A stretch of 64,000 nt of DNA from Polytrichum commune (lineage: Eukaryota; Streptophyta; Polytrichopsida; Polytrichales; Polytrichaceae): NCBI GenBank assembly GCA_950295325.1, contig OX485806.1, forward strand, positions 47,301,169 through 47,365,168, given 5' to 3'. This document shows, one piece after another, positions 19,598 to 30,898 of the stretch. Both the position numbers and the translations under genes were made by a program. The notes beneath the pieces were generated by a model, which was not told where the DNA came from, ran no database searches, and saw only the letters and a program-made list of their open reading frames with translations. The stretch's first letter is position 1. Each line of letters opens with the position of its first letter.

Positions 19598-21341
19598 AAA
19601 CCCACAATGGATTGGTCACTGGAGCCAACAACCTAAACTAATATGGTATTAGGGTAAAGGCAACCTGCCCCTGCAACCACCACCAAATCTTATGGTCTGC
19701 TGGTCATCAATCCAGCCTCACCATAAGAGAATACAAGCACCGCCCACTTGGTGCACATACAAGGGTCTCGTCGGTCATTACTCCGACCTCACCCCCACAA
19801 TACCCTATCACAAACTAGGACAACACAAAAATGGGACAATGTTGGAAAACTTCAACACAACAGCCCGCCACGGGAGAAGGTACCACAACAAAATACAAGG
19901 AACAATGCAATAACAACACTGAATCCTCTTCCCCAAAACAACACTTAAACATAAATTGAAAGCGACCGCGACCAACCGGCACCCGCCTGCGGTTGGTGGT
20001 CAAAATGAGGAGCCCTTGTTGCTTAAGAAAAAGAAATGCTACCTATGCACATCTCTCATCTTCCCACCACAACCTAAGAATCCCTCATCACAAGAATGTT
20101 GGGAATATGTGTTGACAAACACAATTCGACCTTAATAATAATTTATTTTAGGCCGAACGGAATTCCACATGCTACCCAATTCCCAATGGCATTCCCCTCG
20201 GAAATTTCGTACAACACAACCTCCAAATAAGAAATCCCAAATGTTTTTTTTTAATATTTCAGAAGAGCTTAGGTTTTTTTCCTTGTGTCCTTGATTAATG
20301 AGCCCAAGAAATTAACCTCATAGAGAGAAGAGAAAAATTAGAAGTTGAAAGAAAACATGAAATAAATAAATAATTAAATCCGGTTTTTATTAATTAATAT
20401 ATTAATTAATTAAAACAAAATAAAACAAAATAAAAATCTACCTCCGTTAGCAGCGGAATTGGGTAATGTGCGCGCCTGCTACCTTCCTTGGATGTGGTAG
20501 CCGCTAAGGCTCTATCTCCGGAATCATTTCTCAGGCTCCCTCTTCTGGCCTGCTGCCTGCCTGCCATGGCCTGCAGTCTACATGCTCTGGCCTACTGCTG
20601 CCGCGAGCCGCTAGGCACGGCAGCAGGTCCGACAGCAGCAACTGTAGCAGGGACAACAGCAACAGCGACAACAAATACCGTTTTTTTTTTTTTTTTTTTT
20701 GGGTCAAAAACTTGATCCCTTTTGAGGATCAAGAATGCCCCCACAACTTTCACTTCACAAATTCATGCTTATGGGCAACTCATGGCAAGAAATTTCGTGT
20801 AGTATTTAGAGATTTCTCACCACAGTTCAAAATGATGTGTAAACTCCACAAGCACATTTTTTTCTTCTTGTTGCTCCGCTAATCCGCGATGTTTGTCGTT
20901 TTCCACTCCACAATCCCGCCATCACTTGTCCTCATACTCTTTTCTTGAGTGTTACAACTCAAGATTTGAAGAAAAAAAAAAAAGGAGTCATGCATTCTTG
21001 CCAAGTGAGAAGGAAGAGAGTAGAACACTCATAAGAGCTCTAAATCTCTCTTCAAATGCATACAATTAGTCAAGCTATCTCTCACTCCACCAAGGGAGAA
21101 TCCAAGAGTGTAAGTAGAAGGAGAAGAACTCAAGATTTATTGCAAAATCATGCAATCTACACCTCACACAAACTCTCTCCACACACTAACTCACAAGACT
21201 TGACTTGGCAAGAATGCCAAGCCAAGGAAGAGGCTCCTCACTTAGGAGCCTCATTTTTCAAAACTAAGGTTCATCCATCCAACTCTAAATGGATGAAGCC
21301 CAACGGATAAGGTGCGGCCGCCGACGCCGCATACCGTGACA
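19598..21341 (-). repeat. B2 5' leader and repeat C (copy C2), presumed 5' LTR
   Basis: From the gag ATG outward, 19598-20170 is shared with the leader of B4 (23157-23740), including the block around GTTGACAAACACAATTCGA. Farther out comes the C repeat (about 20780-21341), which ends at GCATACCGTGACA; on the minus strand that is a start TGTCACGG. Because both B2 and B4 have gag-leader-C in the same order, C is probably the family LTR. AT-rich low complexity and a T-run (20681-20700) lie between. The LTR/leader boundary and primer site are not resolved. Confidence 0.6.
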
Positions 21342-22106
21342 AGTATGAAGGTAAGGATGCCGAAGCATGCATTCTTGAGTAGTCACCGAACTCGCTCAAA
21401 CCAGGGCAGCAAATGCTGGGCGCAGCTCAATTCCACGCAAAAATTCGGGAAGAAAAATGAGTTGCTAGGGTGGTATTTGCGAGCTAGCAGACTAATGCCG
21501 AGTCAAGGGCACTGCAACATTGGCACAGGTTGATATCCTCGAGTCTGGGGAGGGGGAACCAGGCGGCGGTGGCCAAAAGAGGTGTCTGGAACGAGGAGTG
21601 CGGGTGTACCAGGTAGGCAGCAACTGTTGGGAGCAGCCGCAGAGGTAAGGAATTCCCAGCGGGTGCAAAGCAGTCCGCCTTAAGGGGCCAGGGCAGTAAG
21701 CTGCTAGGCTGGACTTGGTGGAGATGGTGAGGAGGGAGTGAGGCGGTGCTCAACTGTCACCATGGAAGTGGTTAGAAGGATCCAGGCAGCAAGGGATCTA
21801 AGCTAAGGATTAAAATTCAGCATTGGCCTTGAGGAATATTGTTAGGATTATGCCTTGGTTGAAGGCCGTAGTTTTAGGACAGTGAGTGGATAACTCAACA
21901 AATGAATTGTGTGGCCATGACTCCAAGAGAGTAAAGTATTTCTAAATACTGGGCATGTGTGTTCTTGAATAAAATTTGAGTGTGGGCATGACATTGTGGG
22001 ATATGGGGGCAATCCCTTCCTGATTAAGTTTTGTCAGTCATGTAGATGTGAGTTGTAAACCACCACCCGGACTACAACGCATAAGGGGTGGGGGTTAAGG
22101 GTTGAT
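21342..22106 (+). mobile_element. LTR fragment related to the A/D families, followed by a primer-binding-site-like sequence
   Basis: The 3' part shares with the A 3' LTR the blocks AGTATTTCTAAATACT and GGACTACAACGCAYAAGGGTGGGGGTT. It ends near 22106, and TGGTGCGTCCGCCGGGAG (22112-22129) follows directly. That resembles the tRNA-primer sites of gypsy elements (TGG start, GC-rich, 18 nt). I infer a 5' LTR in plus orientation whose internal region was interrupted by B4; it could be the 5' LTR of A2, but the two LTRs are quite diverged. Confidence 0.5.
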
Positions 22107-22111
22107 ATAAA

Positions 22112-22129
22112 TGGTGCGTCCGCCGGGAG
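22112..22129 (+). other. Candidate primer binding site
   Basis: TGGTGCGTCCGCCGGGAG begins with TGG, as needed to pair with a tRNA CCA end, and lies a few bases after the LTR-like end. The tRNA is not identified. Confidence 0.45.
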
Positions 22130-22164
22130 CGAAGCGGGATTACGAGGTCGAGACTTGGAGGCAT

Positions 22165-23156
22165 GAATCACACTGCTCCACAATGGCGAATGCCTCTACG
22201 AGTGTCGCCCGACGACCAAAGTCCATGATGATCATGGACAACGCCAAATCAAGGAAGGGTTTGTCAATCTTTAACAAAAACACCTTCACCACTTGACTTT
22301 CCGCAAACACACCTCCAGATTCTCTAGCAAACCTCGCCAACCTCGTATACATGGTACGAGGTGCATCGTCCTTCTCCCGTCTAAAATCTTGTATCCGCTG
22401 CATCTGGTCCCGACGGAAACCTTCGTATTCCTCATGGAAATGCAGTTCAAATGCCCACAACGGCTCAAAAACTCGCGGAGCCCCTAAAGAGGCTAAAGCC
22501 GCCTGGGTAGCCTGGGTAGCCTGGGCATAACAGGAGAATGGGAGAATGGGAGAATGGGCTCGACGTACTCGCCACAGCGGGAGTAGAATCCTTATTCTTG
22601 GGTTCACCAAGAGAAACTCCCTCCTCATCCACTACATATACTCCCTCCGGCACCTTCGACTTAACCTCAGGGACGGCCATGAAACTGGAAGCTACGCCTT
22701 CCTTCAATGCGGATACCAACTCAACCCGAGTCTCCCAGTACCGCTCCATCTGGCGTAGTTCCATCCAATGAGCCTCCGTCCACTGTTCATAAGTCTGGAG
22801 GGCCTCGTGCTCCAAGTGTTGGGGCAGTAGCTCGAATGCATACCAGTCATTGAAATTGGTATTTCGTTGACGCTTCTCCCTCATCCATGTCTTCAACCAA
22901 ATTTTCCAATCTTGCAGGGAAATGGTCCCCGCTTGACCATAAAATCAGTCCCGGATGCCGCCTCACGTCTCCTCCTTCATCTCGTCAAAAGATCCCACCC
23001 AAAGGACGTGAGACCGAGTAGCAGTACCCCACGCCGAAGTAGGCTGAAAAGCCTCGTCGGGTGCTACCACTGGTTCAACGTCCAAGAGGACCGAGGATCA
23101 ACCTTCCGATGATGCCGGAGACGGAAACGATAATATTGGCTCTGAGTTGTAACCAT
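22165..23156 (-). pseudogene. Family B gag fragment (copy B4)
   Basis: Minus-strand gag starting at ATG 23154-23156 (M-V-T-T, as in B2). A one-base loss soon after the start breaks the frame. Later frames contain MREKRQRNTNFNDWYAFELL and RTMYTRLARFARESGGVF, both also in B2. Another frameshift near 22500 follows a small CCTGGGTAG repeat. The copy ends at about 22165, before the zinc knuckles, so protease, methyltransferase and RT are absent. It is longer than B2 in the capsid region by about 12 residues around EEYEGFRRDQMQRIQ, suggesting a short in-frame deletion in B2. Confidence 0.8.
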
Positions 23157-23754
23157 AAACCCGCAATGGGTTCGGTCACTGGGGCCAACAACCTAAACTA
23201 ATGTAGTGTCAAGGTAAAGGGTCAAAAAGTGAAAGGCAACCTGCACCTGCAAACACCACCAAATTTATGGTCAATTGGTCATCAATCTAGCCTCACCATA
23301 AGGAAATACAAGCACCGCCCACTTGGTGCACACACAAGGGTCCTGTTGGTCATTACTCCGACCTCACCCCCACAATATCCTATCACAAGCTAAGACAACA
23401 CAAAAATGGGACAATGTTGGAATACTCCAGCACTACAGTCCGCCACAAGGGAAGGTACCAAAACAAAATACAAAGAACAATGCAATAACAACACTGGATC
23501 CTCTTCCCCAAAACAACACTTAAGCAAAAATTGAAAGCGACCGCAACCAACTAGCACCCGCCTGCAGTTGGTGGTCAAAATGAAGAGCCCCTGTTGCTTA
23601 GGAAATGGAAATGCCACCTATACACATCTCTCCTCTCTCCACTACTACCTAAGAATCCATCCTTATAAAAATGTCGGGAATATGTGTTGACAAACACAAT
23701 TCGATCCTAATAATAATTTATTTTAGGTCGAATGAACATTCCACCGAATCTCCA

Positions 23755-24145
23755 ATGTGTCGTATTACTACATATTGTTATGTCATGTACACCACCATAT
23801 ATATGGCACCATATACTACTATGTATAATATATTGTACTATATTGTATACTACACTGTATTGTACCGTACTGTATTATACTGTATATTGTACAATATATT
23901 ATATACCATATGATATCGTATGTTGTAATGTATTGTATATTCTATTCTATATTTTCCGTACATACTATGTATTGTACGTATGTATTATATCATACATCCA
24001 ATCATAATCCTAGTTACACATACACGGTCATTAAGGGTGATCACATGCATAGTCATCACATAAAGGTGATCATATGCACGGTCATCACATACACGGTCAC
24101 TTAAGGGTGATCATATGCATGGTCATCACATACACGGTCATATCC
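23755..24145. repeat. AT-rich GTATT/GTACT microsatellite and GGTCATCACATACAC tandem units
   Basis: 23790-24000 is a degenerate run of TATTGTA/ACTGTA words. 24020-24145 has about four units around CACGGTCAT(CACATA) and GGTGATCATATGCA. The open frames across it are a by-product of the repeat and not genes. Confidence 0.7.
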
Positions 24146-24751
24146 TCATCAACTAAAGTCAAATATATAAAAGTCCACTCTTTCTCTCCGGATTGAAATT
24201 GAAATTGAAATTTTCTATCAACGTTTGAAATATATAAGCAACAAAAGTCAGAAAACAAAGCTCCATAAAATTGAACAAACTCCGGAGAATAATTTCAAGC
24301 TCCACGTCCACCAATTTAATTGTCAAGCTCCAAGTGGGTTTTTTTTCTTGGACTTCAACATAATTCAAAGTGATGTGTAAACTTCACAAGTAAACATCTT
24401 TCTTCTTTTTGCTCCGCAAATCCGCGGTGTTCTCGCTCCGGAACTTCACAACTTTGTAACTTCTTGTCTTCACGCCCTCTCGCGCGTTACATCTCAAGAG
24501 TGAAGAAGAAAACATAAAAAGTGAAACACATTCTTGCCAAGTGAGAAGGAAGAAAGTCAAACACTTATAAGAGCTCTAAATCTCTCTTCAAATGCACACA
24601 ATGAGTCAAGCTATCTTTCACTCCACCACGGGAGAATCCAAGAGTGTAAGTAGGGGGAAAAGAACTCGAGATTTATTGCAACAATATGCAATCTTCACCT
24701 CACACAAGCTCTCTCCACACACTCACTCACAAAATTTGATTTGGCAAGAAT

Positions 24752-25345
24752 CAAGGTTGTCTATTGTGTCGTGACGGAGGCTAATATCAGCATAATGTCG
24801 TGCCGTCACGACACGTATCCGTCACGACATTATGCCGGATGATGTCTTTATCCTGAAGGACTTGAATTTTACCGAATTTTGTGTGTAATTACATTACCCC
24901 ATTTCGGACACGTAGGATGTAAGATGTCCACGTGTGATGACATGTCAGCAAAGTAGAGGTAAAATGGGGGAAAATTTACTAGCGCCCGTCCGCCCCGTTC
25001 CCCCCCCCCGGTCCGTCCCCGTCCGCTCCATTCCCCCCCTCGTCCGCCCCGTTCCCCCCGTACGCCCACCCCCACCCCCGTCCGCCCCACACCCTCCTTA
25101 GTCATATTTTACTACTTTGATTTTAACAAAATGATAAACAGAATGGCAAAATGGTTTACCTGGCGCTAGGCATATCCACGTCCACGTCGGCCTTTTCTGC
25201 CACATAGGACGCCACCTTGGCAAGGTGAGTATTTTACCCACCCTACTAGCTTCCCCCTAGGTTGACCCTACGTGGACCCTATTGTGTCGTGATGGAGGGG
25301 TCCGTCACGACACGACACGTCATGACGTCGGGATAGACAACCCTG
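24752..25345. mobile_element. hAT-like MITE, 594 bp, 8-bp TSD GCAAGAAT
   Basis: Terminal inverted repeats CAAGGTTGTCTAT and, at the far end, the complement CAGGGTTGTCTAT (one mismatch in 13). GCAAGAAT is duplicated on both sides (24744-24751 and 25346-25353), and removal restores the C repeat exactly. An 8-bp duplication and a CAGGG-type end are hAT traits. Sub-terminal copies of GTGTCGTGACGG/CCGTCACGACAC lie near both ends. There is no transposase. The interior has a very C-rich stretch (about 24986-25090). Confidence 0.9.
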
Positions 25346-26040
25346 GCAAGAATGCCAAGCCAAAGAAGAAGCTCCTCACTTAGGAGCCTTCCTCTCCACA
25401 AATAAAATTCATCCATCCAAATCTAAATGGATGAAACCCAACGGATAAGGTGTGGCCGCCGACACCGCATACCGTGACAACTGAGGGTGAATGCGGCGAC
25501 CGAGGTGACTCCCCTAGTATCCCCTTCCCCTCGATTACCCCAATCGATCCCGAGTTGGCTTTTCATTGGCGTCTTTGTCCCAGCTCTGGTGGAACATATT
25601 GATGCTCATGGACTTGAATGCTTCCTGAAGCCTCATCCAAGCTCGCGATCCTCCCACTGGGTCAAATCCAAGTAGCTTCGCGCTTAATCCGGTGTCAGCA
25701 CCGAGATCTCTCCCCTCTCTCTTCGATTGAAACTCATGGGAGCCAGCGCCACACATACCCTTTGTTCTACCCCTGCTTAAGCGGCAAGGCCACTTACCAA
25801 AGATTGGCCCAGTGATTTACTCCTCCCTCGCTGTTGATCGTTTTTCCTAGCGAAGAACGATGAGGCAGAAACCTTGAGCCAGGAGGAATTCATGCCTTCA
25901 TTGCCATCCGATAGGCCCTAACTCCCGTTCTCTTGTAGTTCCTATTTCTCTAGAGATTCACTGTGTTCACTCCACCTTGTTACCTTGCATCGTTAGCGCA
26001 CCAGCTCCCCTTGTTTCCCACCGATCTGCATCCCACTAGC

Positions 26041-26692
26041 ACACCCTTTTCTGGTCATGGTGGTGGATAAAGTAGTGCCCAATGTACTGGTTGATGAAGG
26101 GAGTGGGCTAAACATTTTACCAGAGCACACTATGAAGAGGTTGGGCATTAGCCTAACAGGTCCATCACCTTTCATTATCAATATGGCAAATTAGAGTCCG
26201 GCGGTACCTTTGGGAATAATTAAGGATTGTAGAATTAGTACAAGGGGAGAGGAATATGTTGTCATTTTTCATGTCATCAAGATGCATTCCGACAAGGATA
26301 CCTTTCCCATTTTGTTGGGTAGGCTCTGGCTGAGAATGGCAGATGCCATAGTGGATTGGGGAGGAGCTAAGCCATCCATCACCTATGGTCCTAAGGATAA
26401 TAGAGTCAAGGTATCTATAGGGTCACTAGGTGGCTGGGTGAGGAAAGACATTGCTACATCTTCGGATGAAGAAGAGGATGATAAGAAGAGTGAGACATTA
26501 GTGGGAGTGGTTCAGTCAGGTAGTCAAGGAGCTGCGATAGACGCAAGAGTGGGTCATCTAGGTCCTAGTTTTTATCATTGGAATGACAATGGTGAATATG
26601 CTAAGTGGTTAAAAGATTATCCGAAGTTGGTGTGTGATGTGATGGTGACCTCTCACCATGAATACTTGAGAGATGATATGGATATCTCATAG
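26041..26692 (+). pseudogene. A2 aspartic protease and downstream linker
   Basis: The frame reads VVDKVVPNVLVDEGSGLNIL at about 26056-26115. The DEGSG occupies the place of the usual D(S/T)G or DGGSG active site of retroviral-type proteases. PILLGRLWLRMADAIVDW lies about 65 residues on, and is typical of this gypsy group. A TAG (about 26191) splits the frame. From 26210 it is open for 160 residues with an acidic stretch (SSDEEEDDKK). Gag upstream is not recognisable. Confidence 0.7.
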
Positions 26693-27147
26693 ACGGAAGA
26701 ATATTCGTTGTTGGAGTCATGTGAGGTGCTTACGGAAGAGGAGTGGTTACAAGGAGGATTGACTCCATAGGTAGATGGGATAGAAGAACGTGCTGTGAAT
26801 TTAGTGCACATAGATGGGACTCATAATGACGAGACATTGCTTGAGGCTGCAAAGTTGGAGGAGCCCTTGCACTTCAAGACCACATCGACATGCATTCTAG
26901 TGGATCAAGATGTTAAAGATTATCCTAAGGTTCCTCCAGATTGGTATAGAAACACGACGGAACAAACCCATGTGTCTGAGGCGGACTGGAAGTATGTGGA
27001 GGTGAAAACTAGGAATAGGAAGGTAGGCAGATGAAGATGGGGTCTAAGTTGGAAGAAAATGAAATCAGGGAGTATAGTGAATTAGTGGATGAGTTCAGTG
27101 AGACATTTGCATAGTCATATGACGAGCTTAGAGGCATACCTTGGGAG

Positions 27148-27732
27148 ATGGTGGAGCACCACATTTCTTTGATTCCATGTGCTAGACCAATTAGACAAAA
27201 GGAGAGAAGGATGAACCCACAGTTGCAGTTGTTAGTGAGGGCAGAGTTGGAGAGGTTGTTGAAGGCAAGATTTATAAAGCTTGTAGAGCTCACGGATTGG
27301 ATATCTCCCATGGTGTTGGTGAAGAAAAAGAATGGGAAGTTGAGAATGTGCGTGGATTATAGAAAGCTAAATGCTTGCACACAGAAAGACCATTTTCCAT
27401 TACCATTCATCACGCTACTTTTAGAAGAAGTAGGTGGATATGCTCGCTACACCTTTATGGATGGTTATGTGGGGTATAACCAGATTTCTATAGCGTTACA
27501 AAATATTCATAAGACAGCTTTCACCACACCTTAGGGTACATACATGTGGGTGGTCATGCCATTTGGCTTGTATAATGCTCCAGCCAAGTTCCAGAGACTG
27601 ATCATGTACATTTTCACCGACTTATTGTACAAATTCATGACAATGTTCGTAGATGATTTTAGCTCTTAGTCTAGTTCTAGTCAACACTTAAAGTGTGTGA
27701 GAGAGGCTTTAATTATATGTAGGAAAATGTAG
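27148..27732 (+). pseudogene. A2 reverse transcriptase, N-terminal and palm part
   Basis: Fingers (VKKKNGKLRMCVDYRKLNAC) and palm (FMDGYVGYNQISIAL) are clear. Trp to TAG at about 27533 ends the first open stretch. The next part has MPFGLYNAPAKFQRL and FVDD at 27646-27657 as the catalytic box, then two more TAG codons. The thumb continues in the next open frame from 27733. Confidence 0.88.
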
Positions 27733-29760
27733 TTGGCTTTGAATCCGGACAAAACCTTTTTAGGAGTGCAGAGAGGAGTGTTGTTAGGCTATTTGATGAG
27801 TGAGAAAGGAAGAGAGCCGGACCTGGAAAAAATAGCAGTCATAGATGAGTTGGCTACGCTGACTAATGCTAAGGGCATAACCAAGTTGTTGGGACATGTA
27901 GGGTGGTATAGAGAGCTGATTCCGGATCATGCAAAGATTGTTGTACCTATCATGCAACTGCTTAAGAAGAATTGTAAGTTTGAGTGGACAGAGGCATGCC
28001 AACAGGCATTCGAAGAGTTGAGGTCAAAGCTTAGCACCTACCCGGTGTTGAGGCCACCAGATTGGGAAAAACCATTTCATGTGTTTTGTGATGCTAGTGC
28101 GGTGGCTGTAGGTAGTGCATTGTGTCAGTCGACGGGAGACAAAGGGAAGGATCAATCTGTGGCTTATGTGAGCCAACAGTTAATCCCTGCAGAGAAAAAT
28201 TATTCTACCACTGAAAGGGAGTGTTTGGCCATGGTTTTCTCAATTAAAAAATTCCGCCATTACCTCATGTGTGACCCAGTGGTTTTCTTCGTCGATCACA
28301 TGACAATTAAGTTTTTAGTCAACAAGGCGGAGTTGAGTGGAAGGTTGGCTAGGTGGGTCCTACTATTGGAAGAGTTCGACTACACTCTGGAGTATAAGCC
28401 TGGGCGTATGCACTTGCAAGCGGACCACTTATCAAAGTTGTCCGATGAGGTTGGATCCAGTCCAGTTGACGATAGCTTGAGCGATGACAATTTTTTTCTG
28501 GTAACCGCTAAGGCGGATTGGTATTTAGGCATTGTCGAATTCTTAACAACTCAACAGTTAACGGGAGACTGGACGAAGGAGAATAGGAAGAAGGTTAGAG
28601 TCAATAGCAAGCACTGCGTGGTGATAGGGCATAGATTATTCAGGAGAGGGATTGATGGCCTATTGAGACCTTGTGTGTCAGAGTTAGAGGTGCCCTCCAT
28701 CTTGGCCGCATGCCATGACAGTGCATGTGGAGGACACTTCACGGGATTACTCACAGGCCAAAACATACTCAGAGCTGGTTACTTCTGGCCCGATCTGTTC
28801 AAGGACGCTAAGGAATACGTCAAGAAATGTGATGCATGTCAGAGGTACGCAAGCAATGACCTCCGCATAGAGATGTCATTTCATGTGTCTTTACCTCTAA
28901 TTCCCTTTGAAAAATGGGGGATCAATTATGTTGGAGAGGTTCACCCCCATTCCTCAAAAGGCATGGCTTACATTGTGGTTGCTACTGAACACTTGACCAA
29001 GTGGGCGGAAGCCAAGGCTGTCAAAACAAACACGACTGCACATGCAGCCACATTCATGTACGAGAACATCATCTCAAGGTTTGGTTGCCCTAAATTTTTG
29101 GTTAGTGATAGGGGAACTCACTTCCTGAATTCTTTAATTCAAGAGATGACAGATAGGTTGAATATAGATCATAGGAAAACAACTCTTTACCATCCGCAGA
29201 CCAATGGTCAAACGGAGCGTGTTAATGGGACATTGGTGAATATCCTTCGCAAGACGATTCACAACTCTAAGAGGGATTGGGATGTCAAGTTAACCGCGGC
29301 ATTGTGGGCTTATCGAACGACCTTTAAGGTGACTACGCAAGCAACACCATTCTCATTGGTATACGGATTGGAAGCCATTTTTCCCTTTGAGGTGGAGTCA
29401 TTAAGAGTTGCCGTGGATTCGCGTCTAACTGATAGTCAGTCACCGAGGAATCGACTGACAACGCTTGAAGAGCTTGATGAGAGGAGAAGGATGAGCGCTC
29501 AGCACATTGAAGCCATCCAAAGGCGAAAAAATATCACCTTCGACAAGCGACACAAAACAAGAACATTGAGGCCATGTATGATGGTGTTGCTTCAAGATGT
29601 TAGGAAACTTGAATTCCCGGGTAAGTTTGATGCCATGTGGTTGGGCCCATACCTCATTCGTGAGGCATTCCCAAACAACTCGTTGCAATTGGAGACATTG
29701 AACGGGGAGAGTTTCCCAACTCACACATCCGGCAGTCGATGCAAGGAGTACAGAGCTTGA
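27733..29760 (+). pseudogene. A2 RT thumb, RNase H and integrase (675-aa open frame)
   Basis: An unbroken 675-codon frame. RT connection: LLGHVGWYRELIPD. RNase H: FCDASAVAVGSAL, STTERECLAMVFS and FFVDHMTIKFLV. Integrase zinc module: HDSACGGHF and KKCDACQRY. Integrase core: the first position reads GINYVGEV, with Asn (28924-28926) where gypsy integrases have Asp. The second Asp is in FLVSDRGTHFLNS, and the Glu in NGQTERVNGTL. The C-terminal part ends FPTHTSGSRCKEYRA and then TGA. There is no chromodomain or PHD. The changed first catalytic residue predicts inactive integrase even though the frame is long. Confidence 0.9.
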
Positions 29761-30817
29761 AGCGACAACTTGCCTACAGAGCAAGAGATTTTGGATCCAT
29801 CCCCTGATGGACGCCAGTTATATAAGCCCAATTCAATGCTCACAATTCAAATTAACTTAAAATCAATTCTGAACAATTGGATTGACATTTAGTTGAGTTG
29901 TTTTAACGATTAATAGGGTTAGAGTGGTTTAAGTTTAGTTTCAATTGAATTATTGTACGAGCGCAATTGTTATCAAAAAGGAAAAAAACCAAAATAGAGT
30001 GCGGTTGTTTTAATGCTTGTTTAAGTGGTAAAGATTAAGAAGGGCTTAGGCATGGGTTAATTGTTCGTTTTAGGCTTTTGTTGTGTTAGTTTTAGTAGTG
30101 GAATTTAAGGAAAAAGGACCGGGCATGAGCCTAGCGAGACACAGGTCAACTAAAAAGCTGTTAGGTTTCGACGGGGGGGGGGTTTCCAAACTTGAAGGCG
30201 GTGTTGAGAACTCTCTCTCACTGAAGTTGGCGGCTAAGGGGCCAGAGCGGAGCTTTGGGGAGAAGCAGGGAAGTCGGCGACAGATGAGAATAAGCTCAAA
30301 CTGATACCAGCAAGGGGCGGACGTGTGGCACCAAGGAGTGGGAAGAATGCCCGACGAGGCTGCCCCAGGGGAAAAAGGTGGCTGCATTGTGTGCAATGCT
30401 GCGAATTCAGTCAGGCAGCATGGTAGGGAAGTAGCACTAAGCAGAGGGAAGCAAATAGAGCGGTGCGTCCATCAAGCAACAATTTTTGTGAGGTGATGGT
30501 GAGGTGGATGCGGAGGGTGGCTTCCTTGTGCTAGGCAGAAGGCTGGTGATGCAAGTGGCATTGACGATTTAGTTCGAGGTCACTGGAAACAGGGGCATTG
30601 TGGGGTAGAACAGCGCATTCGGGGCCGGTTGTGATATCAGATTGTAGGCTCAAAACGTTGACTAATGCCGACAGGGAAAGGTTAATGAATCCTTCGAAGG
30701 GAAGGTAATGCAAAGGATCCACTGAGACGAATCCAAGGTGAGTCTCTCAACCGACTCCAATCTCGGCGGTCTGCATCATGGAACCAGGTGGCTACTGCCT
30801 CAGAGGGGGGGGGGGAA
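29761..30817 (+). other. A2 3' noncoding zone with polypurine tract
   Basis: No credible gene. AT-rich to 30080, then GC-richer sequence of the LTR-like type with a G-run at 30175-30182. The last bases, AGAGGGGGGGGGGGAA (30802-30817), form a strong polypurine tract directly before the LTR start TGTTACAAAG. Confidence 0.65.
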
Positions 30818-30898
30818 TGTTACAAAGTCTCACACCTCGCATTGGAACAGGGTAAACCCTGTGGCCACTGGAGCCAGCAATTGGGAACTGTAGAAGGC

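Larger units (their letters stand above)
23157..25479 (-). repeat. B4 5' leader and repeat C (copy C3), presumed 5' LTR, split by a MITE
   Basis: The leader (23157-23740) matches the B2 leader. The C repeat resumes at about 24340 and runs to 25479 (CATACCGTGACA), interrupted by the hAT-like insert 24752-25345. The middle (23755-24145) holds simple repeats not shared with C2. Confidence 0.6.
25480..30817 (+). mobile_element. Family A Ty3/gypsy element (copy A2), internal region
   Basis: Plus-strand element with, in order, an untranslated or degraded gag zone (25480-26040), protease (26041-26692), linker (26693-27147), RT (27148-27732), RNase H and integrase (27733-29760), a 1-kb 3' noncoding zone, a polypurine tract (30804-30817) and a 3' LTR. 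The 5' side is joined to B4/C3 at 25480. No methyltransferase or PHD region is present, so families A and B differ in architecture. Confidence 0.85.

Noticed and set aside
23671..24007. Tyr/Ile/Leu-rich frames of 80-91 codons.
   Set aside because: By-product of TATTGTA-type simple repeats.
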